Of a DNA stretch of 64,000 nt, positions 1 through 12,476 are shown one piece after another. Below the pieces are notes generated by a model. It ran no database searches. It was given only the letters and a program-made list of their open reading frames with translations, and had not been told where the DNA came from. The position numbers and the translations under genes were made by a program. This DNA comes from Amoebidium appalachense. Taxonomy: Eukaryota > Ichthyosporea. The stretch is from NCBI GenBank assembly GCA_963693365.1, contig CAVNZM010000001.1, forward strand, positions 17,298,001-17,362,000. Direction: 5' to 3'. Each line of letters starts with the position of its first letter. Position 1 is the stretch's first letter.

Positions 1-689
1 AAACTCTGTGACAACATAGGCAATGCAATTGGGTATGGAAGAAGGTTGCTGGTACTGTTAAATTAAAAGGATGGGAGGACAAATAGGACCATCACGGCCA
101 TGACTAGAACTAGGTATGCATAGATGTTGTTGTGGTCACCATCTCCTGGTTATGCAGGCGCATAACGATGCAGGTGCATTATAGGCAAACACTACCAAAC
201 AAAACACATATGTATTCTTAAGGAAAAGCATGTGAGTGATTAGAAGAACAAAGAGTCGTATAGCACATCGCCACAACAAATAAAAAGTTGCTGCCCTTTT
301 GATAATGGTGAACCAGCCACCATACACAGAAACCCCCCTTAAACCCTTACACATACCGAGAAGATGATTCAAGTTCACCGAAAATTCACCCAAACAAACA
401 ACACCCCCTTGCTCCCCCTTGTTATGCATCCATGCCTGGCCTCCCCACCCGGCTCGCAGTCTGCATGCCGAAGGCTTATGCCCCCGTGTTTGTTGGGTCC
501 ACCTTGGGCCATCAGCCAGCTGTACATGTCTGTGACGTGATGACTCACTACATGAGCCACCTGGACAGCTGGATGGCGAACCGAGCCAAAAAACCCGGCT
601 CAGCCCGGCTCGCCCAATGCTCATTTACAAGTGTCATTCCTTTAAATTTAAACCTCGTTGCTGATTAGCTAGTTTAAACTGCCCACTTG
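1..689. other. Upstream intergenic sequence, no gene seen
   Basis: No convincing coding exon, RNA gene or repeat is visible. Open frames here are short and lack splice context. The right edge leads into a TATA-like element and a non-coding first exon. Confidence 0.5.
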
Positions 690-697
690 CATATAAG
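690..697 (+). promoter_or_regulatory. TATA-like element of the MED26-like gene
   Basis: The string CATATAAGAGG lies about 30 bp before the inferred start of a non-coding first exon that ends in a strong GTAAGAA donor at 882. Position and sequence fit a core promoter, but no transcript evidence is available. Confidence 0.4.
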
Positions 698-719
698 AGG
701 TGCTCACACAAACGAGAAT

Positions 720-881
720 CGCCAGTCAAGAGGAAGGCTTGGCCGAGACAACAGCGAGAGGGTCTGTGCGTGTTCGTGCGCGTGCAACACTGTCTCTGTT
801 GTCTGTATTGTGTCCTCCCCCCGCCTTTGGGCGACGGGTGAATAGTTTCGACACCGGGGAGGCTTTCTAACTGTAACCCAG
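720..881 (+). other. Candidate non-coding first exon (5' UTR)
   Basis: This stretch contains no ATG and ends in ACCCAG followed by the consensus donor GTAAGAAAC at 882. The next acceptor, CTAACAG, ends at 1901 and opens the first coding exon. The left boundary is only estimated from the TATA-like element. It could instead belong to an unrelated transcript. Confidence 0.4.
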
Positions 882-1914
882 GTAAGAAACTTTGCTTTTG
901 GTAGTTTCCTGCGCCTTTAAGTGCGTTTGAGGAAATGTGAATTTCTGGACCTCAACCTGACCCCAACGATGTTTCCAAAGCAAGAGACTTCACACATTAC
1001 ATTACATTACTTCAGACTTTGAGAATTTTGTGGATAGAGGGAGTGGAGTTAGAGATCAAATCAATGAGCTACGGTAACTGCTTGAAATGTCGCTCGTTGC
1101 AGTTGACTTGAAGAAAACGAGTTTATGTTTGTGGTTTCCACCAGCAAAACTCGCTCTCTCCCTGTTAAGTGCACCATCCCCACCTTGCACTTCTCGGAAA
1201 GTGTGTTTTCTAGTTTTTTTGCATACCCTGTTCGTGGTCTTTTCTGCTGGATGTGTGGTTGAGCTTGCCTTGTTGCCGAACCGTTCTTGAAGAGAAAGTT
1301 TGACAAGCTAAGAAGTAAATTGGTTTCACTTCAGGCTCTGTTGGTGGTTGGAGATGGTTCTCTGTAGACCTACTTGCCTTGTTCTTCTGCTCTTTGTGGC
1401 TATTCTTTTTGCTTTTAGAATTAAACTCGTAGCTACTATAACTATTGCGGCTGACACGATTTTGCATATAGCAAACAAGCTGGCATTGGCCTGCACCCTC
1501 ACTTTTTAAGCATTTGCCTCCTGCAATGTGTATTTATTTTGTGGGGAATCCCGCTCTTCTTGGCTTTTATGGTTTATCTGGTGTTGTGAAGACCCTGGTG
1601 GTTTGCGTAACAATGCCTGCCAGTGATTTACCTATTAATAAATATGTGGTTCATGCATGTGGAGGTTGCACTGAAGTGGCAACCAACCATGCAAAAGAAC
1701 AACCTGATTTGGAAAAGGAAAGGAAAGAGCAGAAAGATGCATGTTTCTTTCTTATTTTCCTTTCTTGTAGCACACGTGTCAAAAGATTGTCCAAGTGCAC
1801 ACTTTCCCACACTGCGATTGCTTATGTGTGTGGCGTTCGTTGCTTTTCAGCGAAGAACAGCCAAGGGTAAAAAAAAGTGTGCTGACGTGGCTCTCTAACA
1901 GAAACTCCGACCCA

Positions 1915-3614
1915 ATGTGTATAATGAGCGCGTCACCAGATGTCTCAGCTAAGGTTACCGCCATGGTTGCACGGCTCAGGGAGCTGATGGAGGGGGCGGG
2001 CCAGCGGTAAGAGACTTGCATATTCTGGCTTGCAATGAGACCTGCTGGCACGTGCACGAATGTAATGAGGAAACGATAGTTCTAGATTCGAACGGCAAGG
2101 GGAATAACTGAGCAAATCATATTTCCCCTTCATAGGAGAAGAGCGCTTGTCGGAAAACCTGAAGAATCAAAGGCAAACTATTGTGCATTGAGTCTGCTTG
2201 GTGCGTGCCTAATAAGAGAAGAAAGAGTATTCATAGTATGTCGTTATCTGCCGGCGCACGTGTGCTCGCTCTAGCTCATGTGCACGATCTCGGCAGGATG
2301 AGCAGACTGTAGGGCCGCTGCTTCTGCAGCTGGAGACTGCTGAGATGACTCGTGAGATATTGGCGGTATGTGGCTCCAGTTCTTCCATGTGCAGATTAAC
2401 TCTCAATTAGTCGAGTCTCTTGTGGCTTGCAAGATAGTCTTTTGTCGCTATTTAAAGCATTTCCTTTGCATTTCAGTGAAAACATGACTGCTTGGTATGC
2501 TCGTAAAGTCATCACCCAACGTTTGCAGGACGATTGTTTTTTCAGAATCCGATATTGTAACCAACACTTTTCGTGGCATACCGGAACACTTGGATTTGGT
2601 TCGCTATTCTAGCACATGCAAGGATGTTTGGTTAATGAAACTTTCTCTCCCTTTCGTCTAGGTAGCTCTTTATGAACTGTACTTCTATGTTGAGTGTGTG
2701 CACTATAACATGGACGTTAACTTGATGTGTGCATCTACGACTTTTCCAGTTCTCCCTTCGCCCAACGTGGACACTGCATCATTTGTATCCAAGTTTTCTC
2801 GTTTGGCCCATTAGATACACGAGAAAACCAGGGGCCTACATGGAAAGTGGTCTGACAACACCAGAGGTCACTTTAGTAGATTTATAGGCTCGATGTTGGG
2901 TGGCTTCCTTTGCTTGCTTTCTCTCTCGCCTATACCTGCATACGTGTGTTCGAAAAAAATCTTTACATGCACTTGCAGGCATTGCAAAACTAGGCTCTGT
3001 ATTCTGCTTTAAAGAGTGGTGCTGACTAGATGTCCCTCTCTCTATACCTGCGTGTGTGCGCGCGCAAACCTCAGCTTCGCAATGCAAGCACGTTATAATG
3101 CACGTGCTTGCATTTTCAAACGAAGTTTTCTACTCTTCTTTGAAGGGTGGTGCTGACTTAGTTTTCCTTTCAGGCTACACTTGCGGGTCATTGCGTGAAG
3201 GCTTTGAGAAAGTACACCACGGATCCGAATGTGTCGGCCAGGTACGAGTGTTTCTTTTTTCTCTCTCTTTCTTTCTTTACCTTTGGCGTGGCGGTGATGG
3301 TGTGTGTGCACGTGTGTGTGTGTGTGTGTGGGGGGGGGGGGGGGGAGGGAGCAGGAGGGAGGGGGAGGTATGTGTATGTTTAATAGTGAGAGAAAGGGAG
3401 ATGTTTTCAAAATGGGCAGCAATGGGGCCCGAAAGTATTGGAGCTTCTGTGTCCTCTCTGGCACTATGATAGTATGGGCTGTTGGGACATTCATAGTAGA
3501 GCTTCTCTGTCGGCTTTAAGAACTTTTTGGCGCCCGAAGATGCTTGACTTATTTTTTGATAGATTTGATTGGCCAAGGATTGGGTCGGAAGTGGGAGTGA
3601 GATGGGTGACTGTA

Positions 3615-3660
<46 letters not shown>

Positions 3661-3887
3661 TGTGTGTGTGTGTGTGTGTGTGTGGGGGGGGGGGGGGGGT
3701 AGAAGGGCCAAGCTGAGGTATGAAATGGCAAGTGGCTGGTTGTTGGAGTGCTGAGATGGCCCCTCCTCAGAGCACGTGAGCTGATCAAGACCTGGCAGGT
3801 CTTCCGTCCACTCCAAGCTGGCGCTCTATCTGCCCAGCCGGTACGATAATCCCCCCCCTCCACCCCCCCCCCCTCCCTCTTCAACAC

Positions 3888-3968
<81 letters not shown>

Positions 3969-5478
3969 AAAAAAAAAGGGGGGGGGGGGGGGGAGAAGGG
4001 GAGGGGGAGAAAGTAAGAAAGAAAAAGAGAGAGAAAGAAAGTTAATTAACCCCCAGCTGTTCGCCCTGAAGCCAAAATTGACAAGATTGAAAAATAGGAA
4101 AAAATCATCAAAAGCGGCCCAAGTGGACAAAAATGCAACAAGCACATGTATATATGTCCGTATTTGTGTGCCATAAAAAAAGAACGGTGTGTTCCTATGC
4201 ATCCGCACGTGTTATGAACACGTGATTTGTGTCGCTTTTGTCGACCGCGGCGGGGTTTCTTTCACGAAAGCTACGTAATATGAATCCCCGTAAAGATTTT
4301 AACAGATTGGATTGAAGCACTTATCAGTCGATCGATTCCAGGGTTGGAATTTATGAATCCCGGACATCCTCTTGCCGCCACCCTACGAAATTTGGGGGGT
4401 TGCTCGATGAAAATATAGACACAGTTAGGCTAAACACCCACGCGAAGCAGAAAAACGTAGTCAACCCCGGTGTTTTTGGTGTCTTTCGAAAATAGAGAAC
4501 ATATACTAAATTAGACAAGAATTCCTGGCGCCAACACTATTACGCAACAGGCGCTATTTAATTTCAAAGGTCGCTGATGCATTTAATTTTGAAAACGATG
4601 CTAAAATGCATCGGCGAACGGCTAGGGGTTAACGGCGCAAATATGAACAAGACCACGCTATGGTATGCGCACAGAGCCCCTCCTACCTGTGGTTTATCTG
4701 GTGAATTAGAGTAGGAGGGGATTTTTCCTGAGCATAGATTTCACGTGTTCTTCTTGTGTTATGTTGGTGTGTGTAGTGCAATGTGGTACCGAGGTTTTCA
4801 TAAACCAGGGCCTCTTGTAACTTCTGCATGCTTTTTCTCTGTAGTCTAACACCCCCTCCCCCCCCCCCCCCCCCCCCCCTCCCCCCCCCCCCGTTTACTA
4901 CCCTGCGGCGTGGGTCAAATCTCATATTTTCCCCTCTGATTGCGAATTCTGCGGCCTTCGGGACTTAATTCTTTTCAGCTGGTGTAGTATGTTAGCCAGG
5001 GAAGTATCGACTTAGGTAGCGACGGGGGAGCTTCCTAGAAGCCCCGTCTCCTGAGTTCCTATCTATATTTTTCTTGCTTCTGCTTACTGCTGCAACTTTA
5101 ACCCCCGGCCTTTCCCACTGCCGTTGCCTGCATAAGCAACCCTGCTCGTCTCTGATCAAGACGGGTGACCTACCCATGTTCACGTGAAACAGTATCTGAG
5201 TTGGGTTTCGTTAACGAGGTGAATAGGTCGAAACTCGGGTACTGTGGATGACGGGGGGCCCCCCTGAGGATGGGCTCTGCTTATTATGCACACTCTTTAT
5301 GTATGGCTTGCATTCTGCATCGTGTTATCCATTTGTTCTTGTGTACTTCGTACTTTTTGACGCAATCAACCCCCCCCCCCCCCCCCCCCCCTCCCCCTCC
5401 ATCCACCCACCCACCCACCCATCCCCTCACCTCCCCTTATTCCACCCATCCCTCCCCGTCTGGGAAGTGTGTTCCACC

Positions 5479-5516
<38 letters not shown>

Positions 5517-7960
5517 CCCACCCACCCATCCCGCCCTACTCCACCACCCACCCCCCGTGAATGGTTCGAGACTCTGGTGCTGTGGATGACTTGGCCCACT
5601 TCTGAGGATGGGCTTGGCTTAATATGCATGCTCCTGATGTGTGGTTTGGACTCTGCATTGTCTTGCCATCATAAACGTGTACTTCATACTCCATGACACA
5701 TTCTAACCTCTTCCCCCCCCCCCCCCCAAACACCCACCCACCACAGCGGGCAGACATATCCACACAAGGGGCCAATGGTCTGCTCACGGCCGGGGACAGC
5801 TCCCGCAGCAAGCGTGCAGGCAACGAGTCCCCCCACGAGCCAGACGGCAGCAAGAAGACCCGTGCCGATGGCCGTGTGTCCCCCCAGCACTCCCCAGGGG
5901 CCCAGTCCCCAGCAGGCCCAGTCAAGCGCCCACACGACCAGACCGAGGATGACCAGCACTCCAGCCAGCACCGCCACAAGAAGCACCGCCCAGACGACAG
6001 GGAGAGGGATAAACGCCCACCCTCAGTCTCGGCCGGTCACAGCCCCCGCCCATCGTCACACACCCCAACACCCACCCAGCCGGCACAATCAGCAGCGGCA
6101 ACACCAAAGGCAGAGACCGGGGATGGTCGGGCCACTACGGGAGCAAGCACCCGGCCAGGCACACCCAATCTGGCGGTGAGGAATGAAAGACCCACCACCC
6201 CAATGTCGCCGTCAAAGAAAGACAGAAAGGAGGGGGACAAGGAGGGGGAGAGGAAGAGGAAGGAGAAGAACGGGGTGGTGGATACGGCAACGGAGGGGGA
6301 GGCAAACGGGGAGAAGAAGCACAAGAAGAAGAAGGACAAGAAGGAGAAGAAAGACAAGAAGGAGAAGAAGGAAAAGAAAGACAAAAAGGACAAGGAGAGA
6401 GACAGGGACAGAGAGAGGGACAGGGAGGGCCGGCAGGGCAGTGCCCTTAGTCCCGTGATCAAGGTGGAGTCGGCTGAGCACGTGAGCAGGTCACCCCATC
6501 CGGCAGCATCCCCCAACATAAACGGCGCAAAGAGTCCGTCACCCACCAGCGCCAGTGCAAACGGTGGCATGGTTCACTGTGCCAAGGGGGGTGAGGTCAG
6601 GGTGAAGACCGAACCGGTGAAAGTGGAGGCGGGGGTTGGAGGCGAGCATGATAGGGCAGGGGCCAGGCAACCTAAAGATGGACGGGACGGAGAGAGGGAG
6701 AGAGAGAGAGATGGGCAGCACGGAGATAGAGACAGGGAGAGGGAGAGACCCAGGGAGAGAGATGGGAGGGTGCTTGAGAGGGTGGACAGCAGGGGGACCA
6801 GGTCACCGTCAGCACACCACCGCACAGACACGGCCCACACCTTGGCACCCCCCGGCATTGGGGGTGACCGTAGCCCTCGGCCCAGGTCCCCACCCGATGT
6901 CAGATCCGGGCAGCGGTCACCCACCCCCCACACCATCACCACGGCCCACCTACCTGCACCCACGGTGGATGACAGGGCGCCCGGCAGAGACCAGCAGGTG
7001 CCCTGTGCCCCGTCAGCCGGGCCTGGTGGGCGCACACCCACCCCCGTGGCCGGGTCTAGGGGGAGCAGGGATAGCAGGGACCGGCCAGGCCAGCGCCCAC
7101 CCACCCCACGTGCAGATGGGGGTGCAGCAGCGCTGAGGCCACACGAAGGAGCCAGCCCCCGGCCAGGCAGCCCAGCCCCACCCAGTGTCACGTTCACAGG
7201 CCCGACAGACACGTCTGGGCCGGCCAGTGGCCCCCCACGGCCCCCAAGTGCACCCCCTGCCCCACGGTCGGCAACACCCAGTGCCGATGGTGAGCGGCCA
7301 CCGTCACGGCCCAACTGGGCTGACACGGGGGCCGGCATGTTCACCAGCCGCAAGTTCAAGCACTCGGTGTCGGGCAACAAGGGCGTCACGGAGATGCGGG
7401 GCAGGGCCCAGCCTGCTGCTGCAAAGCCCACCGGGAAGGAGGAGCCGGAGGATGGGGAGAAGGCCGACAGGAAGGACAAGGGCAGGGAGAGGGCCACACC
7501 CGTGCCCGTTGGAGGGGCCGGGAGCAAGGGAGACCTGCGGCCCGTCACCCCCCAGGCACCTACGGCAAGGGCAGCCCCCCCGACCATGGTTGTCACGGAC
7601 GAGGTTGGAAGGGCCCAACCCCCCCAACCCACATCGGCCCCTCTGCCCCCCACCGCCCCACCTGCCCAGGTGGCGGCGTCAAATGATGCAGAGGAGGCAG
7701 CCCCACAGCCAATCATGTTGCCCCGTGCCAAATACATCAACCTCGTGCCCGTGCTGAAGATACCCCCCAAGGAAGAGCCCACACGGGAGGAGAAGGATAA
7801 GGCGGCTAAGCTGGGAATATCACACGAGCGGGGGTCCTATGCACCGGAGAGGAAATGGGTTGGCGTGGACGGCACGGTGGCTAAGGACGGGCGGTTCTTC
7901 AAGTGGAACGAGCGGATGCCGGATTCTGTGTTGATCATTGCCCCTTATACTTTCTTCTGA
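1915..7960 (+). CDS. MED26: MED26-like Mediator subunit (TFIIS N-terminal domain protein), six coding exons
   Basis: Exons 1915-2006, 2136-2172, 2297-2365, 3174-3241, 3771-3840 and 5747-7960 join in phase to about 849 aa. Residues ~10-105 read as a TFIIS N-terminal (LW) bundle: QLETAEMTREILA, then VKALRKYTTDPNVSARA, then RELIKTWQ. The middle is disordered and rich in Pro, Ser, Arg and Lys, with a [14 protein letters not shown] block near residues 275-340. The last ~60 residues contain ERKWVGVDGT...DGRFFKWNERM...LIIAPY, which resembles the conserved MED26 C-terminus that docks on Mediator. MED26 is known to link Mediator to elongation factors through its LW domain. The start is the first ATG after the acceptor at 1901. 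The intron after 2172 would be GC-AG. The long last exon is one ORF. Alternatives are another LW-domain protein such as an elongin A or IWS1 relative. The exon model is strong for 2297-3840 and weaker for 2136-2172. Confidence 0.68.
3313..3347 (+). repeat. (TG)n-(G)n tract in MED26-like intron
   Basis: A short TG dinucleotide run passes directly into a G run just after the exon ending at 3241. A (GA)n-(TG)n-(G)n composite follows at 3619-3700 before the next exon at 3771. Confidence 0.8.
3619..3700 (+). repeat. Composite (GA)n-(TG)n-(G)n microsatellite
   Basis: About 37 bp of GA repeats run into TG repeats and then a run of about 16 G. It lies within the intron between the exons at 3174-3241 and 3771-3840. 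Confidence 0.9.
3888..3994 (+). repeat. (CA)n-(A)n-(G)n composite
   Basis: About 77 bp of CA repeats are followed by an A run and then a G run. They are intronic, in the last MED26-like intron. Confidence 0.9.
4892..5391 (+). repeat. SINE-like repeat, copy 1 (poly-C tailed)
   Basis: About 480 bp beginning GTTTACTACCCTGC and ending in a C run at 5371-5391. It is present again in inverted orientation at 10,733-11,224 with high identity. Internal GGTCGAAACTC resembles an RNA polymerase III B box, as in tRNA-derived SINEs. Copies share GAGGATGGGCTCTGCTTA and CTTCGTACTTTTTGACG before the tail. An ordinary DNA transposon fragment is a possible alternative. Confidence 0.6.
5555..5732 (+). repeat. 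SINE-like repeat, copy 2 (short, poly-C tailed)
   Basis: It starts GTGAATGGTTCGAGACTC, a good B-box match, continues through GAGGATGGGCTTGGCTTA, and ends in TGACACATTC followed by a C run at about 5713-5727. It lacks the ~270-bp 5' part of copy 1. Its C tail sits just before the acceptor of the last MED26-like exon (5746) and doubles as that intron's polypyrimidine tract. Confidence 0.55.
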
Positions 7961-8567
7961 TGAGTGATGGATACACGGGCAAAAATGCGAAAACCCCCCC
8001 CGAAAACGACGGACAAAAATGCGAAAAACCCAAACACGAAAAATTAACGAATGGAATATTACTGTGTGAGAAATGGAACAACAGACCTGAATGCACGAGT
8101 GATGGAATGTGACATGTTCCGGCAGCGGCGAAGACGAGACAAATCGTTCGTGTGGGCAGGGAGCCAATGATCGTGTTATTCGGGCGGGGATTACAGGTAC
8201 TGGTATATATAGTGAGGAGTGGAGTTGGTTACGAGGTATGTGTGGGAGTAAGGACGAATATTGGGAGTGAGCAGGTGGGTATTTGAGTATGTTAAGGGGG
8301 TTAGATGTGGAGTGTTAACCTTTCTGTGTATAGGCATGGTGTATAGGTGTATACGTAAACATAAAATAAGGGAGTATGGGCGGGGTAAGGGTTCTGGATA
8401 CCTCTTCTAGTTTGGGCAAGAATGCCAAAAAAATTGCCATCTTGATGCTTGAATACTTATTACCCAAGAAATTTTTGTTGTCAAATGACTGTCTTTTTTA
8501 TGAACGTTTGCTCGTATGGCTACAGGCGGTCACAGTAGGCACAGTTTGTTGGTTTCCACAGCACAAA

Positions 8568-8628
<61 letters not shown>

Positions 8629-8652
8629 GGGTCACACGCGCACACTGTGAGG

Positions 8653-8698
<46 letters not shown>

Positions 8699-9530
8699 CT
8701 CACACAACACACACCAGGATATGGGCGAGTGTTGTGTTTCACCATTGCAAGCCGTAAAATTATGTTGTCTGGACACGTAGAAGGCACGAGTGTGGTGTGT
8801 GCATGGCACTAGTAGTGTGGCGTCACAGTGTGAAGGTTTTGCCGCCTAGACTCAAAACAATTGTGTTGCTGTTTCAAATCACTTCGGCTTCAAATTTCCA
8901 GTCCGGTGTAAACAGCAATATATAAGCAGCACCACAATGTAAAGTAAATGATATTGGCCTTCACGACGTGCTTCAGCAGGCACCGAAACGGATCGAAATC
9001 CCCCCCCCAACCACCACCACCACCACCCACACAACCACACACACACACACACACACACACACGTTGTTCAAAAACCCTCGTACTGGCCATATGCATGGCA
9101 CCCGGCTCCGGGCTTCCTCTCGGTCACCCGGCCAACATGTACAGTGACAGGAAGAAAGAAAAATGGAAGCAAAAGTGGATTGAAAAGGGATGGTGGTTAC
9201 GGCACGTGCACACTGTTGCAAACACCAGTCTGAGAATCAAAGGCGCAACCAATGCACACAACTACATGCATGGCCTTGCACATGCACATGTACATATGCA
9301 TATGCATGACCATGCATTGCACATTTGATTTCATGCATACACACATGCATGTGCGCAGCTGGTACAGCAATGCATTCGCGAGACACTTTTCACTCGTGCT
9401 CATGATCATGGCATACATCCACCCCGCATGTGCACGTACCGTGATCCATGCATATGTATACGTGTAGTCTGACACCCGAACATCACCGGTGCCAGCTTCC
9501 AAGCACGTGCAATGGTTATATACCAAATTG

Positions 9531-9584
<54 letters not shown>

Positions 9585-9650
9585 ATAGTGTGGAGGGAGG
9601 GAGGGAGGGAAGGGGAGGCGGAGGGGGAAGAGGAGGAATAATTCAGCGTA
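7961..9650. other. 3' flank of MED26-like gene with CA microsatellites
   Basis: No further exon is recognised. The first plus-strand AATAAA after the stop at 7960 is at 9662, so a long 3' UTR is possible. (CA)n tracts occupy 8570-8623, 8655-8697 and 9037-9062, and a (GT)n tract occupies 9535-9578. Confidence 0.45.
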
Positions 9651-9660
9651 CACTTCGGCT

Positions 9661-9682
9661 CAATAAATGACTCCATTTATTG
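9661..9682. terminator. Palindromic bidirectional poly(A) signal
   Basis: CAATAAAT and ATTTATTG form a perfect 8-bp inverted repeat separated by GACTCC. This places AATAAA on both strands, between the convergent MED26-like (+) and eEF1B (-) genes. The minus-strand copy lies about 130 bp beyond the eEF1B stop codon at 9808. Confidence 0.5.
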
Positions 9683-9807
9683 ATGCGGCCCGGCAACAGC
9701 CAAGCAGCATTTTAACCAGGCTCAAGGTAAAAGGCCAACAGGCCAATCACTTGCCCACATTATCACATTAAGCCCTTGTGGGCCAGTAGCAATCATGCGT
9801 TAAATAT

Positions 9808-11671
9808 TTACAGTTTGTTGAAGGCCACGACATCCATGCTCTGCACGTAGTCCTCGAAGGCCGTGATGTGCTCCTCCAGGTAGTCAGTGCCGCACTTGTC
9901 ATCCTCAACCACACACGTGATCTGGAGCTTCTTGATGCCGTACCCAACCTGCATGTGTACACGTGTGTGTGTGTGTGCGCGCGTGGTGTGTAAATGTGGT
10001 TGTGTGGGTGTGATCAGTGTGTGTTAAGGGACAGGATGTTGGCTTTGGCATGCCGACAGTAACTATTGTGAAGGTCCACAAACAGAAAGAAATGATGTGT
10101 GTGTGGGTGCGTAGATGGGCGGGGGACACGGAGAGCCGCCAGGGGGGAGGGGGGGGGGGGGGGGGGGGGGGGGAGGGAGAGATTAAAATGTGGTCAACAT
10201 TACGAAGCACTGATCAAAAAGAGACTGTATAGACACCACCGAAGTAGGGGGGTTGCCTTCAGATGTAAGTGCATTTATGCAAAAAAAATAATAAAAATGG
10301 ACACGGTAGTTATTTCATCCCTAAAACGCGTAGCAAGCAAACTGTGGCATCCTCCCCAAAAAAACAACAACAACCCCAACCCACCCAACCCACCCACGCT
10401 CACTTCACCCAAAAACAAAAAAAAAGGGCTCACCAACATGCACCCACACACATACACCCCTTATGCCAGAGCACCACCCCACACCACCAGCACAGTTATG
10501 AAACCACCTCGACAAACTTTGAGTTATGAACCCACCTCGACAAACTTTGATGTGCCCCACAGCAGGCCCTCGCACTGCACCGACCGCACACACTCCTCCA
10601 GCTTATCCAGTGGCGTCTCATCGTCCCACGGCTTGACGTCGAGAATGATCTGAGATTTGGCCACAACAGTGGGCTCTGAAGGGGGGGGGGGGGGGGGGGG
10701 GGTTTGAATGTGGAAGACGGTACGAAGTAGGGGGGGGGGGGGGGGGGGGTGTTTGAATGCGTCAAAAAGTACGAAGTACACAAGAACAAAAGGATAACAC
10801 GATGCAGAATGCAAGCCATACATAAAAGAGTATGCATAATAAGCAGAGCCCATCCTCGGGGGGGGCCCACGTCATCCACAGTACCCGAGTTTCGACCTAT
10901 TCACCTCGTTAACGAAACCCAAGTCAGATACTGTTTCACTTGAACATGGGTAGGTCACCCGTCTTAATCAGAGACGAGCAGGGTTGCTTATGCAGGCAAG
11001 GGCAGTGGGAAAGGCCGGGGGTTAAAGTTGCAGCAGTAAGCAGAAGCAAGAATAATATAGATAGGAACTCAGGAGACGGGGCTTCTAGGAAGCTCCCCCC
11101 TCGCTACCTAAGTCGATACTTCCCTGGCTAACATACTACACCAGCTGAAAAGAATTAAGTCCCGAAAGCCGCAGAATTCGCAATCAGAGGGGAAAAATTT
11201 GACCCACTTCGCAGGGTAGTAACACGCTTACTAGGGCGGAACTTTAACGTCTTCGAACGGAAAGCTATGCCCCCGGATGTCAGCCGGAAATATGGTATCA
11301 CCCATTGCTTTGGGCTTGAAAAAAGCCAAATCGATAGTCCGAGTTATGTTACGCCGGCGGGTAACATGCCGCCTGGGTTCCAAGGGAGCTGTCGCCAACA
11401 GAGCGGTGTGTGCATGCGTGCGCGTAACGCAATGTGTGAAGTGTGTCTATAGCTATGAGAGGGGGTATGCAGAAGTGGACAGATGAAGTGTGTGGAGAGA
11501 AAAACAGTAGGAAGAAAAGTAGACACCGGTGTGTGCAACCCCGCACAGCATACATACACACACACATACATAAATAAGCGAAAATAAGCGAAGATTACAG
11601 GTAATCAACCAGAACAACAAATGACAAGCAAAACAACAGGCGCTCTCTCCCCCCCCCCCCCCCCCCCCCCC

Positions 11672-11712
<41 letters not shown>

Positions 11713-11893
11713 GGGGGGGGGGGGGAGGGGAGAGGGGGGTCTTAGGGATGCTGCAGAATCGTCAGATATTAGACAATTCGTACCAATACGATCATTCTCT
11801 CATATATGAGAGAAGATTGTGACTAACGATGTACAGAGCTGGTTAAGACCTGTTGAGTGTGCAGAGAAAATGGGAGGGGAAGGAGGAGGGGAA

Positions 11894-11938
<45 letters not shown>

Positions 11939-12268
11939 GATGTATGCGTTAGAGGGTTGGAAATATGGAGGAGACAACAAAGAGCAACAACAAAACGTCA
12001 CAAACGTGGGAAATCCAAAATCAAACAATTTAAGCGTGCAGGCAGGAGACACTTGAACAGAGCCCATCATCAGGGGGTTCCTATGCCTCCACAAAAGCAT
12101 GGGTTTCGACTCTTTAACCTCTCGCGCGTGGTTCCCAGGGGGGAGTGGTCAGGAGGCGGAACACGACATGAAGGCAGGACACATGCAACAGCAACCACGA
12201 GAGTAGGCAACAACGACGACGACACGTGGTATGCAACATAAGCAGAACCCATCCTCGGGGAGGGGGGG

Positions 12269-12303
<35 letters not shown>

Positions 12304-12439
12304 GGGGGGGAGGGGGGGGGGAAAGGGTAGAAGGAAGGGTGTGTGTACACCATAAGGGGTGTACATAGGTAAAGAACAACACAGAGGTCTATGGTTCCAT
12401 GCACAGGTAAAGTATGTGCAGTATACCGGAGTGATCTGG

Positions 12440-12476
<37 letters not shown>

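Noticed and set aside
2080-2110. tRNA-like TTCGAA motif
   Set aside because: An isolated B-box-like string without a cloverleaf or A box. Similar strings at 26,416 and 49,711 also failed. No tRNA gene is supported anywhere.
3277-4208. Long open frames made of Ser/Leu, Cys/Val or His/Thr repeats
   Set aside because: They translate GA, TG and CA microsatellites and G/C runs, cross real exons on the other strand, and have no splice or domain support. The same applies to 8,376-8,809, 26,845-27,285, 60,292-61,228 and 63,243-63,839.
6037-7782. Minus-strand open frames opposite the MED26-like last exon
   Set aside because: They are shadows of a GC-rich, low-complexity coding exon on the plus strand. 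The plus frame has splice-site and C-terminal motif support.
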